Of a stretch of DNA of 64,000 nucleotides, positions 33,196 to 41,490 are shown in pieces. Source of the stretch: Massilia sp. NR 4-1 (lineage in GTDB: Bacteria; Pseudomonadota; Gammaproteobacteria; Burkholderiales; Burkholderiaceae_D). The notes under the pieces were generated by a model. The model saw nothing but the letters and a program-made list of their open reading frames with translations. It was not told where the DNA came from and did no database searches. Each line of letters starts with the position of its first letter. The stretch's first letter is position 1. The position numbers were made by a program, and so were the translations under genes. The DNA lies in NCBI RefSeq assembly GCF_001191005.1, contig NZ_CP012201.1, positions 186,001 to 250,000 of the forward strand, given 5' to 3'.

Positions 33196-34335
33196 TCAGC
33201 TATCGAGCGTGAACTCGGTGAACGAGGTTTCGGCGGCCGGCGCCTTGTGTTCCGGTTCATTGGCGGGCTTGGCATCCGGCCCGTTGTTCAGCAGCCAAAG
33301 CAGGTTGGTGGCCGAATCGGCGTTGGCCAGGGCTTCTTCCTGGGTGATAGCGCCTTCCTGCACCAGGGCGTACAGCGCCTGCTCGAACGATTGCGAACCG
33401 GGCGAGAGGCTTTTTTCCAGCGCTTCCTTGATCTGGCCGATCTCACCCTTTTCGATCAGGTCGGAGATATAGCGGGTGTTCACCATCACTTCCACGGCCG
33501 GCGTGCGCGTGCCGCCCTGGGCGGAGCGCAGCAGGCGCTGCGAGACGATGGCTTTCACCGTGGACGACAGGTCCTGCAGCAGCGCCGCGCGGTTTTCGAT
33601 GGGATAGAAGCTGATGATGCGGTTCAGCGCGTTGTAGCTGTTATTCGCATGCAGCGTCGCCAGCACTAGGTGGCCCGACTGGGCATAGGCCAGGGCGGCG
33701 GCCATGGTTTCCTTGTCGCGGATTTCGCCGATCAGGATGCAGTCCGGCGCCTGGCGCATGGAGTTGCGCAGGGCGGTGTGGAAGTCCTTGGCGTCGCTGC
33801 CGATCTCGCGCTGGTTGACGATGGACTTGCGGTTCTTGAACAGATACTCGATCGGGTCTTCCAGCGTCAGGATATGGCCGGAGCGCAGCTCGTTGCGGTG
33901 ATCGAGCATGGCGGCGATGGTGGTCGATTTGCCGGAGCCGGTGGAGCCGACCAGCAGCAGCAGGCCGCGCTTTTCCATGATGAGTTCAGCCAGCACGGGC
34001 GGCAGGCCAAGTTCTCCCAGCACGGGAATATTCGCGGGCACAAAGCGGAACACGGCGGAAATGCTGCCGCGCTGGCGGAAGGCGGAGAGGCGGAAGCGGC
34101 CCAGGTTCGGCACCGAGACGCCCATATTCAGCTCGTTCTCGCGCGCCAGTTCGTCCATCTGTTCGGGCGAGCAGATTTCGGCGAGCAGGGCGTGGATATT
34201 GTCCGGCTCCAGCTTCTGCTGGTTGATCGGAATCAGATTGCCGTTGATTTTGATATGGACCGGTGAATTCACCGCGAAGAACATGTCCGACGCGTTCTTC
34301 TCCTTCATCAGCTGGAACAAGCGATCCATCGCCAT
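33196..34335 (-). CDS. pilU: Type IV pilus retraction ATPase PilU
   Basis: A 379-aa PilT/PilU-type hexameric ATPase. Start ATG 34335 has GGAGGG upstream; the frame is open for 16 codons further. Walker A GSTGSGKST, Asp box TLEDPIEYLF, Walker B CILIGEIRDKETM and His box HLVLATLHANNS are present. Length, the long acidic C-terminal tail (NGPDAKPANEPEHKAP) and the motif MAMDRLFQLM point to PilU rather than PilT. No pilT sits next to it, which is unusual. A terminator for dapD on the same strand separates the two. Confidence 0.88.
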   Translation of the reverse strand: MAMDRLFQLMKEKNASDMFFAVNSPVHIKINGNLIPINQQKLEPDNIHALLAEICSPEQMDELARENELNMGVSVPNLGRFRLSAFRQRGSISAVFRFVPANIPVLGELGLPPVLAELIMEKRGLLLLVGSTGSGKSTTIAAMLDHRNELRSGHILTLEDPIEYLFKNRKSIVNQREIGSDAKDFHTALRNSMRQAPDCILIGEIRDKETMAAALAYAQSGHLVLATLHANNSYNALNRIISFYPIENRAALLQDLSSTVKAIVSQRLLRSAQGGTRTPAVEVMVNTRYISDLIEKGEIGQIKEALEKSLSPGSQSFEQALYALVQEGAITQEEALANADSATNLLWLLNNGPDAKPANEPEHKAPAAETSFTEFTLDS

Positions 34336-34347
34336 GGCACCCTCCGC

Positions 34348-34379
34348 AAAGAAAAACCGGGAGCGCCTGGCTCCCGGTT
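34348..34379 (-). terminator. Rho-independent terminator after dapD
   Basis: A 9-bp perfect stem (34355-34363 with 34371-34379) is followed, on the minus strand, by a T-rich run at 34348-34356. It ends the dapC-dapD transcript before pilU. Confidence 0.85.
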
Positions 34380-34388
34380 GCAAGGCAA

Positions 34389-35216
34389 TTAAACGCCGCG
34401 CAGCAGTTCGTTGATGCCGGTTTTGGCGCGGGTCTGCGCATCCACGCGCTTGACGATCACGGCGCAGTACAGGCTGTACTTGCCGTCTTCCGAAGGCAGG
34501 GAACCGGACACCACGACGGAACCGGAAGGCACGCGGCCATAGGTGATTTCGCCGGTGGCGCGGTCGTAGATCTTGGTCGACTGGCCGATGTACACGCCCA
34601 TCGAGATCACCGAGTTCTCTTCCACGATCACGCCTTCCACGATCTCGGAACGGGCGCCGATGAAGCAGTTGTCTTCGATGATGGTCGGATTGGCCTGCAT
34701 CGGCTCCAGCACGCCGCCGATGCCGACGCCGCCGGACAGGTGGACGTTCTTGCCGATCTGGGCGCAGGAACCGACGGTGGCCCAGGTGTCGACCATCGCG
34801 CCTTCATCGACGTAGGCGCCGATGTTGACGTAGGAAGGCATCAGCACCACGTTCTTGCCGATGAAGGAGCCGCGGCGTGCAACGGCCGGAGGCACCACGC
34901 GGAAGCCGCCCTTGGCGAAATCTTCGGCGCTGTAGTCGGCGAACTTGGTCGGCACCTTGTCGTAGAACTGCATGGTGCCGTCCGATGGCAGCACCACATT
35001 GTTCTCCAGACGGAAGGACAGCAGCACGGCCTTTTTGACCCACTGGTTCACCACCCAGGCGCCGCTGTCTTTCTGCGCCACGCGCAGGCTGCCGTTGTCC
35101 AGGCCGGCCAGCACGTGGTTGACGGCGTCGCGCAGTTCGGCGCTGCCGTTGGATGGGTTGATTTCGGCGCGGTTGTCCCAGGCCTGTTCGATGATTTGCT
35201 GAAGTTGTTGGCTCAT
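34389..35216 (-). CDS. dapD: Tetrahydrodipicolinate N-succinyltransferase DapD
   Basis: A 275-aa acyltransferase with a left-handed beta-helix. It transfers succinyl from succinyl-CoA to tetrahydrodipicolinate. Hexapeptide-type repeats run through the middle: ARRGSFIGKNVVLMPSYVN, IGAYVDEGAMVDTWATVG, SCAQIGKNVHLSGGVGIGG, EDNCFIGARSEIVEGVIVE. The start is 8 bases after the dapC stop, so the two form one operon in pathway order reversed (transaminase then succinyltransferase). A terminator follows. Confidence 0.96.
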   Translation of the reverse strand: MSQQLQQIIEQAWDNRAEINPSNGSAELRDAVNHVLAGLDNGSLRVAQKDSGAWVVNQWVKKAVLLSFRLENNVVLPSDGTMQFYDKVPTKFADYSAEDFAKGGFRVVPPAVARRGSFIGKNVVLMPSYVNIGAYVDEGAMVDTWATVGSCAQIGKNVHLSGGVGIGGVLEPMQANPTIIEDNCFIGARSEIVEGVIVEENSVISMGVYIGQSTKIYDRATGEITYGRVPSGSVVVSGSLPSEDGKYSLYCAVIVKRVDAQTRAKTGINELLRGV

Positions 35217-35224
35217 GATGGTGT

Positions 35225-36439
35225 TTACTTGGTCAGGGTGTTACAGAATTGGACAATGCGCTGTGCTGCTTCCAGGCCTTCTCCGGTTTCGGCCACCAGG
35301 GCCATGCGGATGCGGTTCTGGCCGGGATTGACGCCGTGCGCTGCGCGCGCCAGGAAGCTGCCCGGCAGGACAGTGACATTATATTCGGCGTACAGGCGGC
35401 GTGCGAACTCCATGTCCGACAGGCCGGTGCGGCTGACATCGGCCCACAGATAGAAGCCCGCGTCGGGCAGCGCCACATCCAGCACCTGCTGGATCAGCGG
35501 GGTGACGGCGGCGAACTTGGCGCGGTATTGCTCGCGGTTGGATTCGACGTGGGTTTCGTCGTTCCAGGCCGCGATCGACGCAGCCTGCACCGGCAGGCTC
35601 ATGGCGCTGCCGTGGTAGGTGCGGTACAACAGGAATTTTTTCAGTACTTCAGCGTCGCCCGCCACGAAGCCGGAGCGCATGCCCGGCACGTTCGAGCGCT
35701 TGGACAGGCTGGAAAACACCACCAGGCGCGCATACGGACGCTCCACCGTGGCCAGACCGAGGATGTGGGCCGCCTGCAGGGCGCCCAGCGGCGGCTCGTC
35801 GCCGTGGTAGATCTCGGAATAGCACTCGTCGGAGGCGATGATGAAGCCATGGCGCTCGGACAGGGCGAACAGGTTCTCCCAGTCGGTCAGGGTCAGCACG
35901 GCGCCGGCCGGATTGCCGGGCGAGCACAGATACAGCAACTGCACGCGTTCCCATACCGAGGCCGGCACGCTGTCGTAATCGCAGGCGAAGTTGCGCGCCG
36001 GGTCGGAGTTGACGAAATACGGCTCGGCGCCCGCCAGATAGGCCGCGCCCTCGTAAATCTGGTAGAAGGGGTTGGGACTGACCACCACCGATTTTGCGGC
36101 CGGATCGATCACCGCCTGCGCCAGCGAGAACAGCGCCTCGCGCGAACCATTCACCGGCAGCACCTGGGTGGCGGGATTCAGCGGCGGAATGCCGTAGCGG
36201 CGTTCCAGCCAGCCGGCGATGGCGCCGCGCAGCGCTTCCGTGCCCAGCGTGGTCGGATAATTTGCCAGACCGGCAAGGTTCTCGGCCAGCGCCTGCTGGA
36301 TGAAGGGCGGGGTAGGGTGTTTCGGCTCGCCCATGCCCAGGCTGATCGGGCTATATGCCGCATTCGGCGTGACGCCGGCAAACAGCTGGCGCAGTTTTTC
36401 GAACGGATAGGTTTGCAGCTGGTCGAGATGTGGATTCAC
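35225..36439 (-). CDS. dapC: Succinyldiaminopimelate transaminase DapC
   Basis: A 404-aa class I/II PLP aminotransferase; it makes N-succinyl-LL-DAP with glutamate as donor. GTG 36439 is chosen because the protein then begins VNPHLDQLQTYPFEKLRQL, the normal N-terminus of the family; the frame extends further without a site. The PLP lysine is in VFSSLSKRSNVPGMRSGF, with NPFYQIYEGAAYLAG and LCSPGNPAGAV around the cofactor. dapC and dapD are cotranscribed; dapE lies 2.6 kb downstream in another transcript. Confidence 0.93.
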   Translation of the reverse strand: MNPHLDQLQTYPFEKLRQLFAGVTPNAAYSPISLGMGEPKHPTPPFIQQALAENLAGLANYPTTLGTEALRGAIAGWLERRYGIPPLNPATQVLPVNGSREALFSLAQAVIDPAAKSVVVSPNPFYQIYEGAAYLAGAEPYFVNSDPARNFACDYDSVPASVWERVQLLYLCSPGNPAGAVLTLTDWENLFALSERHGFIIASDECYSEIYHGDEPPLGALQAAHILGLATVERPYARLVVFSSLSKRSNVPGMRSGFVAGDAEVLKKFLLYRTYHGSAMSLPVQAASIAAWNDETHVESNREQYRAKFAAVTPLIQQVLDVALPDAGFYLWADVSRTGLSDMEFARRLYAEYNVTVLPGSFLARAAHGVNPGQNRIRMALVAETGEGLEAAQRIVQFCNTLTK

Positions 36440-36547
36440 GGGCGTTGGACGGTGATTTTTTGAGTCGGAACCAATGATTATAGCGTCTGCGCGAAACTGG
36501 GGCTGCGCATGCCATAATCGCAAGAATGTCCATTTAAAAATAAGACC

Positions 36548-38359
36548 ATGCAAGCAGTCCACGAAACAAATGAATCCATCCGCGACGCCGCCGTGACCGG
36601 CCAGGTCGGCCGCGCGCGCTTATTGACAGGACTGGTGCAGGGCGGCCTGCTGTATTGGCTGTACCGCGCCTCGCGTGATACGGTCTGGCCGGCCACCGAT
36701 CCTTTCATGTTTTATCCGCTGTTGATGCTGTCCCTGCTGGTGCCGGTGCTGCTGGTATCGAGCCTGGGGCATTTGAACCGCCGCCAGCTGCTGCGCTGGC
36801 TCGGCGCGGTGGCGCTGGTGATCGTCGCTTGCAGCCTGCATGACGCATGGCGGCGCGCCGAGTGGCGGCCGCATGCCGCGCTCTTCCCGTCCTTTTACCT
36901 GTTTGCGTTCTGCGTCTGCTTCTTCTACATCGCGCATTCCCTGGTGCTGGCCGGGGTACGCGACGGGCGCCGCCTGGCGCAGTACGAGACTTATTTCGAG
37001 TCGGCCTGGAAGCTCTTCCTGCAACTGGCGTTTTCCGCCTTCTTTGTGGGTACGATGTGGGCGGTCCTGTTCCTCGGCAGCGCCTTGTTTGACCTGATCA
37101 AGCTGCGCTTCATGCGCGATCTGCTGGGCAAGTCCTGGTTCGTGGTGCCGGTGATCTGCTTCGCCTTCTCCTGCGCCATGCACGTGACCGACGTGCGGCC
37201 GGCCATTGTGCGCGGCATCCGCACGCTCTTGCTGGTGCTGCTGTCCTGGGTGCTGCCGATTGCCACGCTGCTGGTGGCCGGCTTCCTGGTCGGCCTGCTG
37301 TTCACCGGGCTGGAGCCGCTGTGGCAGACGCGCCGCGCCACCTCCGTGCTGCTGGGCGCCACGGCCATGCTGATCGTGCTGATCAACGCCGCCTTCCAGC
37401 ACGGCGGCATGGAGCAGGGTGTGGCGCGCATGGTGCGCTTCAGCGCCCGCATCGCGGCCTGCCTGCTGCTGCCGCTGGTGGCCATCGGCATCTATGCGCT
37501 TGGCCTGCGCGTGGCTGGCCGTGGCTGGAGCACGGATCGCGTCATCGCCGCCGCCTGCCTGTTGGTGGCCGCCTTCTACGCTGCTGGCTATCTATACGCG
37601 GCCCTGCGCAAGGGGCCATGGCTGCAGGCGCTGGCCCAGGTCAATGTGGCGGCGGCGCTGCTGGTGCTGGCCGTGCTGCTGGCCCTGTATACCCCGCTGG
37701 CCGATCCGGCCCGCATTTCGGTGAATAACCAGGTGGAGCGCCTGAAGCAGGGCCGCGTCTCGCCGGAGCGTTTCGATTTCGGCTTCCTGCGTTTCGAGGG
37801 TCAGCGCTATGGGCGCGACGCCTTGCAGGAGTTGAGCAGCTACAGCCAGGGCGCGGATGCGGCCAGAATACGCGAGCTGGCCGCCATCGCCGCCAAGGCC
37901 ACGGTCCGCAGCAGCTATGTTGAGACCGAGGCCAGGTCGGTCGGCGAGAATCTGACCATCTGGCCCAAGGGCGCCAAACTGCCGGCCAGCTTCCCGCTGC
38001 GCGGCTGGAATCTGGTGCGTCCCGACTACGGCCTGCCGCGTTGCCTGCATGAGAAGGGCTTCGACTGCGACGCCTTCGTGCTGGACATGACCGGCGACGA
38101 GAAGCCGGACGTGCTGCTGATCAGCAGCAGTGGATCGCACGGCGCCGCGCTGATGAGCGAAGTCGGGGGAAAATGGCAGATGCTGGGCCGCCTGCCGTAT
38201 GACGTTGCGGGCTGCGACGTGCTGCTGCAGAAGATGCGGACCGGCAGCTATCGCGCGATTGCACCGACCATGCGCGATCTGGAAGTGGGCGGCTTGCGCA
38301 TCAAGCTTGAATCAGGCGAGTTTACGCCCTCCAACGTCTGCAGCGATCTCGGCAAGTAG
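36548..38359 (+). CDS. DUF4153 membrane protein
   Basis: 603 aa. About ten to eleven hydrophobic segments fill residues 25-395, followed by a soluble domain of about 200 residues (PARISVNNQVERLKQGRVS onward) with the conserved-looking FDFGFLRFEGQRYGRDAL. This is the DUF4153 layout; no function is known. A -10-like CATAAT lies 30 bases before the ATG. It is divergent from dapC with a 108-base gap and is monocistronic. Confidence 0.8.
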   Translation: MQAVHETNESIRDAAVTGQVGRARLLTGLVQGGLLYWLYRASRDTVWPATDPFMFYPLLMLSLLVPVLLVSSLGHLNRRQLLRWLGAVALVIVACSLHDAWRRAEWRPHAALFPSFYLFAFCVCFFYIAHSLVLAGVRDGRRLAQYETYFESAWKLFLQLAFSAFFVGTMWAVLFLGSALFDLIKLRFMRDLLGKSWFVVPVICFAFSCAMHVTDVRPAIVRGIRTLLLVLLSWVLPIATLLVAGFLVGLLFTGLEPLWQTRRATSVLLGATAMLIVLINAAFQHGGMEQGVARMVRFSARIAACLLLPLVAIGIYALGLRVAGRGWSTDRVIAAACLLVAAFYAAGYLYAALRKGPWLQALAQVNVAAALLVLAVLLALYTPLADPARISVNNQVERLKQGRVSPERFDFGFLRFEGQRYGRDALQELSSYSQGADAARIRELAAIAAKATVRSSYVETEARSVGENLTIWPKGAKLPASFPLRGWNLVRPDYGLPRCLHEKGFDCDAFVLDMTGDEKPDVLLISSSGSHGAALMSEVGGKWQMLGRLPYDVAGCDVLLQKMRTGSYRAIAPTMRDLEVGGLRIKLESGEFTPSNVCSDLGK

Positions 38360-38384
38360 GGGCGCGCTGGCGCTGCGGCCTGCC

Positions 38385-38744
38385 TCAAGGCTGCAGCGGA
38401 CAGGCTGCCATCGGCTCGCCCAGCCTGCGTTGCAGCTCACCGCGCAGGACCGACAGGCCGTCGATACGGCGATCAATCTCGGCCAGCTTGGCTTGCAGGG
38501 CGGCGCGCAACTGGGGCGCCGCGGCATCCGGCTCGGCCAGCAGGGGCAGGTCGGCCTCGATTTCTTTCAGGCTGAAACCCAGAGCCTGGGCGGTGCGGAT
38601 ATAGCGCAGCCAGTCCACCGCCTCCGGCGGATAGTCGCGGTAGCCGTTGCTGCCGCGCCGCGCGCGCAGCAGGCCGCGTTTCTCGTAAAAGCGCAGGGTG
38701 TCGCGGCTGATGCCGGTGGCGGCGGCAATCTCTCCGATTTGCAT
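38385..38744 (-). CDS. MerR-family transcriptional regulator
   Basis: 119 aa. The winged helix (residues 1-70) has IGEIAAATGISRDTLRFYEKRGLL, a textbook MerR start, with the coiled-coil dimer helix after it. The effector part is short, with a single Cys (MAACPLQP) at the end, so a metal site of the CueR/ZntR type is not evident; a thiol or small-ligand sensor cannot be excluded. It is divergent from a small membrane-protein gene. The intergenic promoter has a MerR-type long spacer with a dyad. Confidence 0.88.
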   Translation of the reverse strand: MQIGEIAAATGISRDTLRFYEKRGLLRARRGSNGYRDYPPEAVDWLRYIRTAQALGFSLKEIEADLPLLAEPDAAAPQLRAALQAKLAEIDRRIDGLSVLRGELQRRLGEPMAACPLQP

Positions 38745-38763
38745 GGCAGTCCTTCAAAAGTGC

Positions 38764-38795
38764 TTGACCCTGGAGTGTACTCCAGGCTTTAGCAT
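38764..38795 (+). promoter_or_regulatory. MerR-type promoter with dyad operator
   Basis: TTGACC (38764-38769) and TAGCAT (38790-38795) are 20 bases apart, or 19 to TTAGCA. The dyad CCTGGAGTGTACTCCAGG (38769-38786) fills the spacer. This is the layout that MerR-family regulators activate by untwisting. It faces the small membrane-protein gene. Confidence 0.75.
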
Positions 38796-38822
38796 CGGCT
38801 TTCCTTGTCACTGGAGTACGCC

Positions 38823-39233
38823 ATGCCGATCTTTTCCGTTTCCGCCTTCCGCCGCATCGTGCGCGCCAGCGCCGTGTACGACGTGCTGCTGACCGCAGCC
38901 TTTGCCACGCCCTGGACTTTTGTGTTGGCCCATGGCCAGCTTTCAGCCCTCAACCAGGTTTTGGGCGGTGCCGCGCTGCCGGCCTTCTCGGCCTTCCACA
39001 TCCTGTTCGCCTGCCTGCTGGGCAGCGTGGTGTTGGTGTGGTCGGTCCTGCGCATCCGCGATCCACAGCCGCGTTTCGGCCGCTACGATGCCGTGGCGCG
39101 CCTGCTGTTTTCGCTGTGGATGCTGTGGGCCTTGGTGCAGACGGGCGCGCCCCTGCTCTGGTTTTTCCTGCTGCCCGAAGCGGCATGGGGTGTTGTACAG
39201 GCGTTGCCGCCGCGCCGCGAAATGCCGGTATAG
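38823..39233 (+). CDS. Small four-helix membrane protein, likely MerR target
   Basis: 136 aa from the ATG at 38823 (GGAG 6 bases upstream); a TTG 18 bases earlier is less likely. Four hydrophobic segments (about 16-36, 48-70, 84-102 and 106-124) leave short loops, with no recognised motif. I know no name for it. Its promoter carries the MerR dyad in its spacer, so it is probably induced by the divergent regulator's ligand. A VOC protein and a DHFR-like protein follow on the same strand with own ribosome sites. Confidence 0.75.
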   Translation: MPIFSVSAFRRIVRASAVYDVLLTAAFATPWTFVLAHGQLSALNQVLGGAALPAFSAFHILFACLLGSVVLVWSVLRIRDPQPRFGRYDAVARLLFSLWMLWALVQTGAPLLWFFLLPEAAWGVVQALPPRREMPV

Positions 39234-39262
39234 TGACAGCTTATTCTGGGAGGAGCGACACC

Positions 39263-39652
39263 ATGCAAGCACAACCCCTGATCGCCGTGCGCGATGTGCC
39301 AGCCGCCAGCCGCTGGTATCAGCAAGTCCTGGGCTGCCAGAGCGGCCATGGCGGCAACGATTACGAGCAGCTCATCCATGGCGGGCGCATGGTCCTGCAG
39401 CTGCACCGCTGGGAAGCGCACGGCCACGCCCATATGGGCAATCCCGATGTGCGGCCCTACGGCAACGGCGTGCTGTTGTGGTTCTACACCGAGGACTTCG
39501 ACGATGCCGTCGAGCGCGCGGCCGTTATCTCGGCCACGGTGCTGGAAGGGCCGAAGGAAAACACCAATGCCTCGCATCGCGAAATCTGGCTGCGCGACCT
39601 GGATGGCTATGTGGTGGTGATCGCCGGTCCCTACGGCGATATGGGAATGTAA
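39263..39652 (+). CDS. VOC-family (glyoxalase/bleomycin-resistance fold) protein
   Basis: 129 aa, with an AGGAG site before the ATG. One VOC domain: PLIAVRDVPAASRWYQQVLG, then GRMVLQLHRWEAHGHAHMG, then WLRDLDGYVVVIAGPYGD. Its last acid of the metal site seems replaced, so metal binding is unsure. It begins 29 bases after the small membrane-protein gene and may be part of the same MerR-controlled transcript. Confidence 0.82.
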   Translation: MQAQPLIAVRDVPAASRWYQQVLGCQSGHGGNDYEQLIHGGRMVLQLHRWEAHGHAHMGNPDVRPYGNGVLLWFYTEDFDDAVERAAVISATVLEGPKENTNASHREIWLRDLDGYVVVIAGPYGDMGM

Positions 39653-39732
39653 AAAATTGCGGCTCCTGTTGTCGATTCCAGCACGGCCCAGCCGTCGTTG
39701 GAATGGAAACCCGTTTAACAGGAGTATGCGCA

Positions 39733-40293
39733 ATGAGAAAACTGGTACTGGCAATGTCCATGTCCGCCGACGGTTTCGTAGGCGGCCTGAATGGAGAAAT
39801 GGATTGGCTGGCCGGCAGCCTGGACGCCGACGCCACGGCCTGGCTGCTGGATGGCCTGTGGCAGGCCGATGCCCATCTGATGGGCAGCGAAGCCTTCCGC
39901 GATATGGCGCCGCGCTGGGCCGGATCGCGTGCGGCGCTGGCCGCGCCCTTGAACGCCATTCCCAAGATCGTGTTCACGCGCGGCGGCGTGGCCTTGCCCG
40001 AAGATTGCGGCAGCTGGTCGGAAGCGCGCGTGGTGAAAGGCGGCTTGCGCGATGAAATCCTGCGACTCAAGACGCAGCAGGGCAAACGCCTGCTGGCCCA
40101 TGGCGGTGCGGGCTTTGCCCAGAGCCTGGTGCAGCATGGCCTGGTGGACGAATACCAGTTGATGGTCCATCCGGTAGTGCTGGGCAGCGGCTTGCCGCTG
40201 TTCCCCATCATGGAGCAGCCGCTGCAGCTCAAGCTGCTAAATGCGCGCTGTTTCCCTTCCGGGGCCATGGCCCATGTCTACCGGCCCGCCTGA
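39733..40293 (+). CDS. Dihydrofolate reductase family protein (RibD C-terminal fold)
   Basis: 186 aa from the ATG at 39733 (AGGAG 8 bases upstream). The N-terminus RKLVLAMSMSADGFVGG and the C-terminal HPVVLGSGLPLFPIM are typical of the RibD_C/DHFR-like family (YwjB/YyaP type). It is not a true folate enzyme by motif; members reduce unknown substrates with NADPH. The position after the VOC gene, 80 bases away, leaves operon membership open. Confidence 0.85.
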   Translation: MRKLVLAMSMSADGFVGGLNGEMDWLAGSLDADATAWLLDGLWQADAHLMGSEAFRDMAPRWAGSRAALAAPLNAIPKIVFTRGGVALPEDCGSWSEARVVKGGLRDEILRLKTQQGKRLLAHGGAGFAQSLVQHGLVDEYQLMVHPVVLGSGLPLFPIMEQPLQLKLLNARCFPSGAMAHVYRPA

Positions 40294-40407
40294 TTCAGCC
40301 GCCGTCGCCCGCCCCCTTGGCTGTGCGCATCCATGTGCCCCGGCTTTTGCGCAGGACTTCGTACCAGCAGGCGCCGCGGCGAGCACGGGCTGGCCGCCGC
40401 CGCGCGC

Positions 40408-41379
40408 TTAGGCGTTGGCCAGCCAGGTTTGCTGCGCCACGCGCATCATATTGCGGCCAAGGACCATCAGCACCTCGCTGTCGTTCATGCCGAGCTTGCG
40501 CAGCTCGGCGGGCAGCTGGCGCCAGACGCCGGTTGGCGTGAAGCTGGGCGGCTGGTCCGCCCTGTAGCCGGCCGTTTCCGGCCACCAGTAGCCGGCGTCG
40601 AAGGCGCCGGGCGGCGTGTCGTCCAGGCCGGGCTGCTGCACGCAGATATCCAGGCCGATGCCGACGTGGGTCACGCCCGCGATTTCCGCCACATAGGCCA
40701 CATGGCGCGCCACATCGGCCGCGCCGGGCCGCGCCGCGCCCAGGAACCAGGACAGGCCGGACACGCACACCACGCCGCCGGTGGCGGCGCAGGCCAGGAT
40801 CTGCTCGTCCGTCACATTGCGGCCGTGCTGCACCAGCGTGTAAGGATTGGCGTGGCTGAACACCACCGGCTTGCTCGATGCGGCCATGATCTCCAGGCTG
40901 CACACGCGGCCCGTGTGCGAGCAATCCATCAGGATGCCCGCATCGTTGATGGCCGTGACCATGCGGTAGCCGAGCGGCGTCAGGCCGCGCGCGCTGTCGT
41001 GGCAGCCGTCGGCCACGCTGTTGTTGCGGTTATAGGCCAGGTGGATCTGGCGCACGCCCAGGCTGGCGTAGAGGTCCACCATCTCGGGCTGTTCCAGCAA
41101 GGGCAGGCTGCCTTCGAGGTCGAAGCCGATGGCGATGCGGCCGGCGGCGGCGGCGCGGATGATGTCGTCCACGCTGCGCGCCAGGGTGTAGCGCTCCGGA
41201 TTGGCGGCGATGGTGGCGCGGTAGCCGGCGATCACCGACATCACCTGGCTCACGGGATTCATGTCGGCGCCCACACAGACCGACACGTAGTTGACGCCGG
41301 CGGCTTGCAGCTCGGCGATGGGGGTGAAATCGGCCTGCGGATGCTGCGGCAGGCAGAAGTGGGCGTCCCAATTAATCAT
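40408..41379 (-). CDS. M19-family membrane dipeptidase-like protein
   Basis: 323 aa from the ATG at 41379; the frame is open much further upstream but that part is antisense to the helicase gene. Zinc-site motifs of the renal-dipeptidase family: NWDAHF (first His/Asp), GFDLEGSLP (bridging acid), DCSHTG and VFSHANPYTLV (the two His). No signal peptide, so it is cytosolic. By family it cleaves dipeptides, often with D-residues at the C-terminus. It is monocistronic and divergent from rhlE; a minus-strand TATAAT at 41411-41416 is its likely -10. Confidence 0.88.
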   Translation of the reverse strand: MINWDAHFCLPQHPQADFTPIAELQAAGVNYVSVCVGADMNPVSQVMSVIAGYRATIAANPERYTLARSVDDIIRAAAAGRIAIGFDLEGSLPLLEQPEMVDLYASLGVRQIHLAYNRNNSVADGCHDSARGLTPLGYRMVTAINDAGILMDCSHTGRVCSLEIMAASSKPVVFSHANPYTLVQHGRNVTDEQILACAATGGVVCVSGLSWFLGAARPGAADVARHVAYVAEIAGVTHVGIGLDICVQQPGLDDTPPGAFDAGYWWPETAGYRADQPPSFTPTGVWRQLPAELRKLGMNDSEVLMVLGRNMMRVAQQTWLANA

Positions 41380-41410
41380 GTGGCAAAGCCTTTCTTGTTG
41401 AATTTTCGGC

Positions 41411-41416
41411 ATTATA
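41411..41416 (-). promoter_or_regulatory. Consensus -10 box for the M19 dipeptidase gene
   Basis: TATAAT on the minus strand, 31 bases before the ATG at 41379. On the plus strand a TATACT at 41457-41462 may serve the helicase gene. Confidence 0.4.
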
Positions 41417-41490
41417 GTCCCATGAATGATGATTCGGAGCAATGGCCGCCTTGCTTTATACTGTCTGATTACCCAAGTTTTTAGGCAGCC

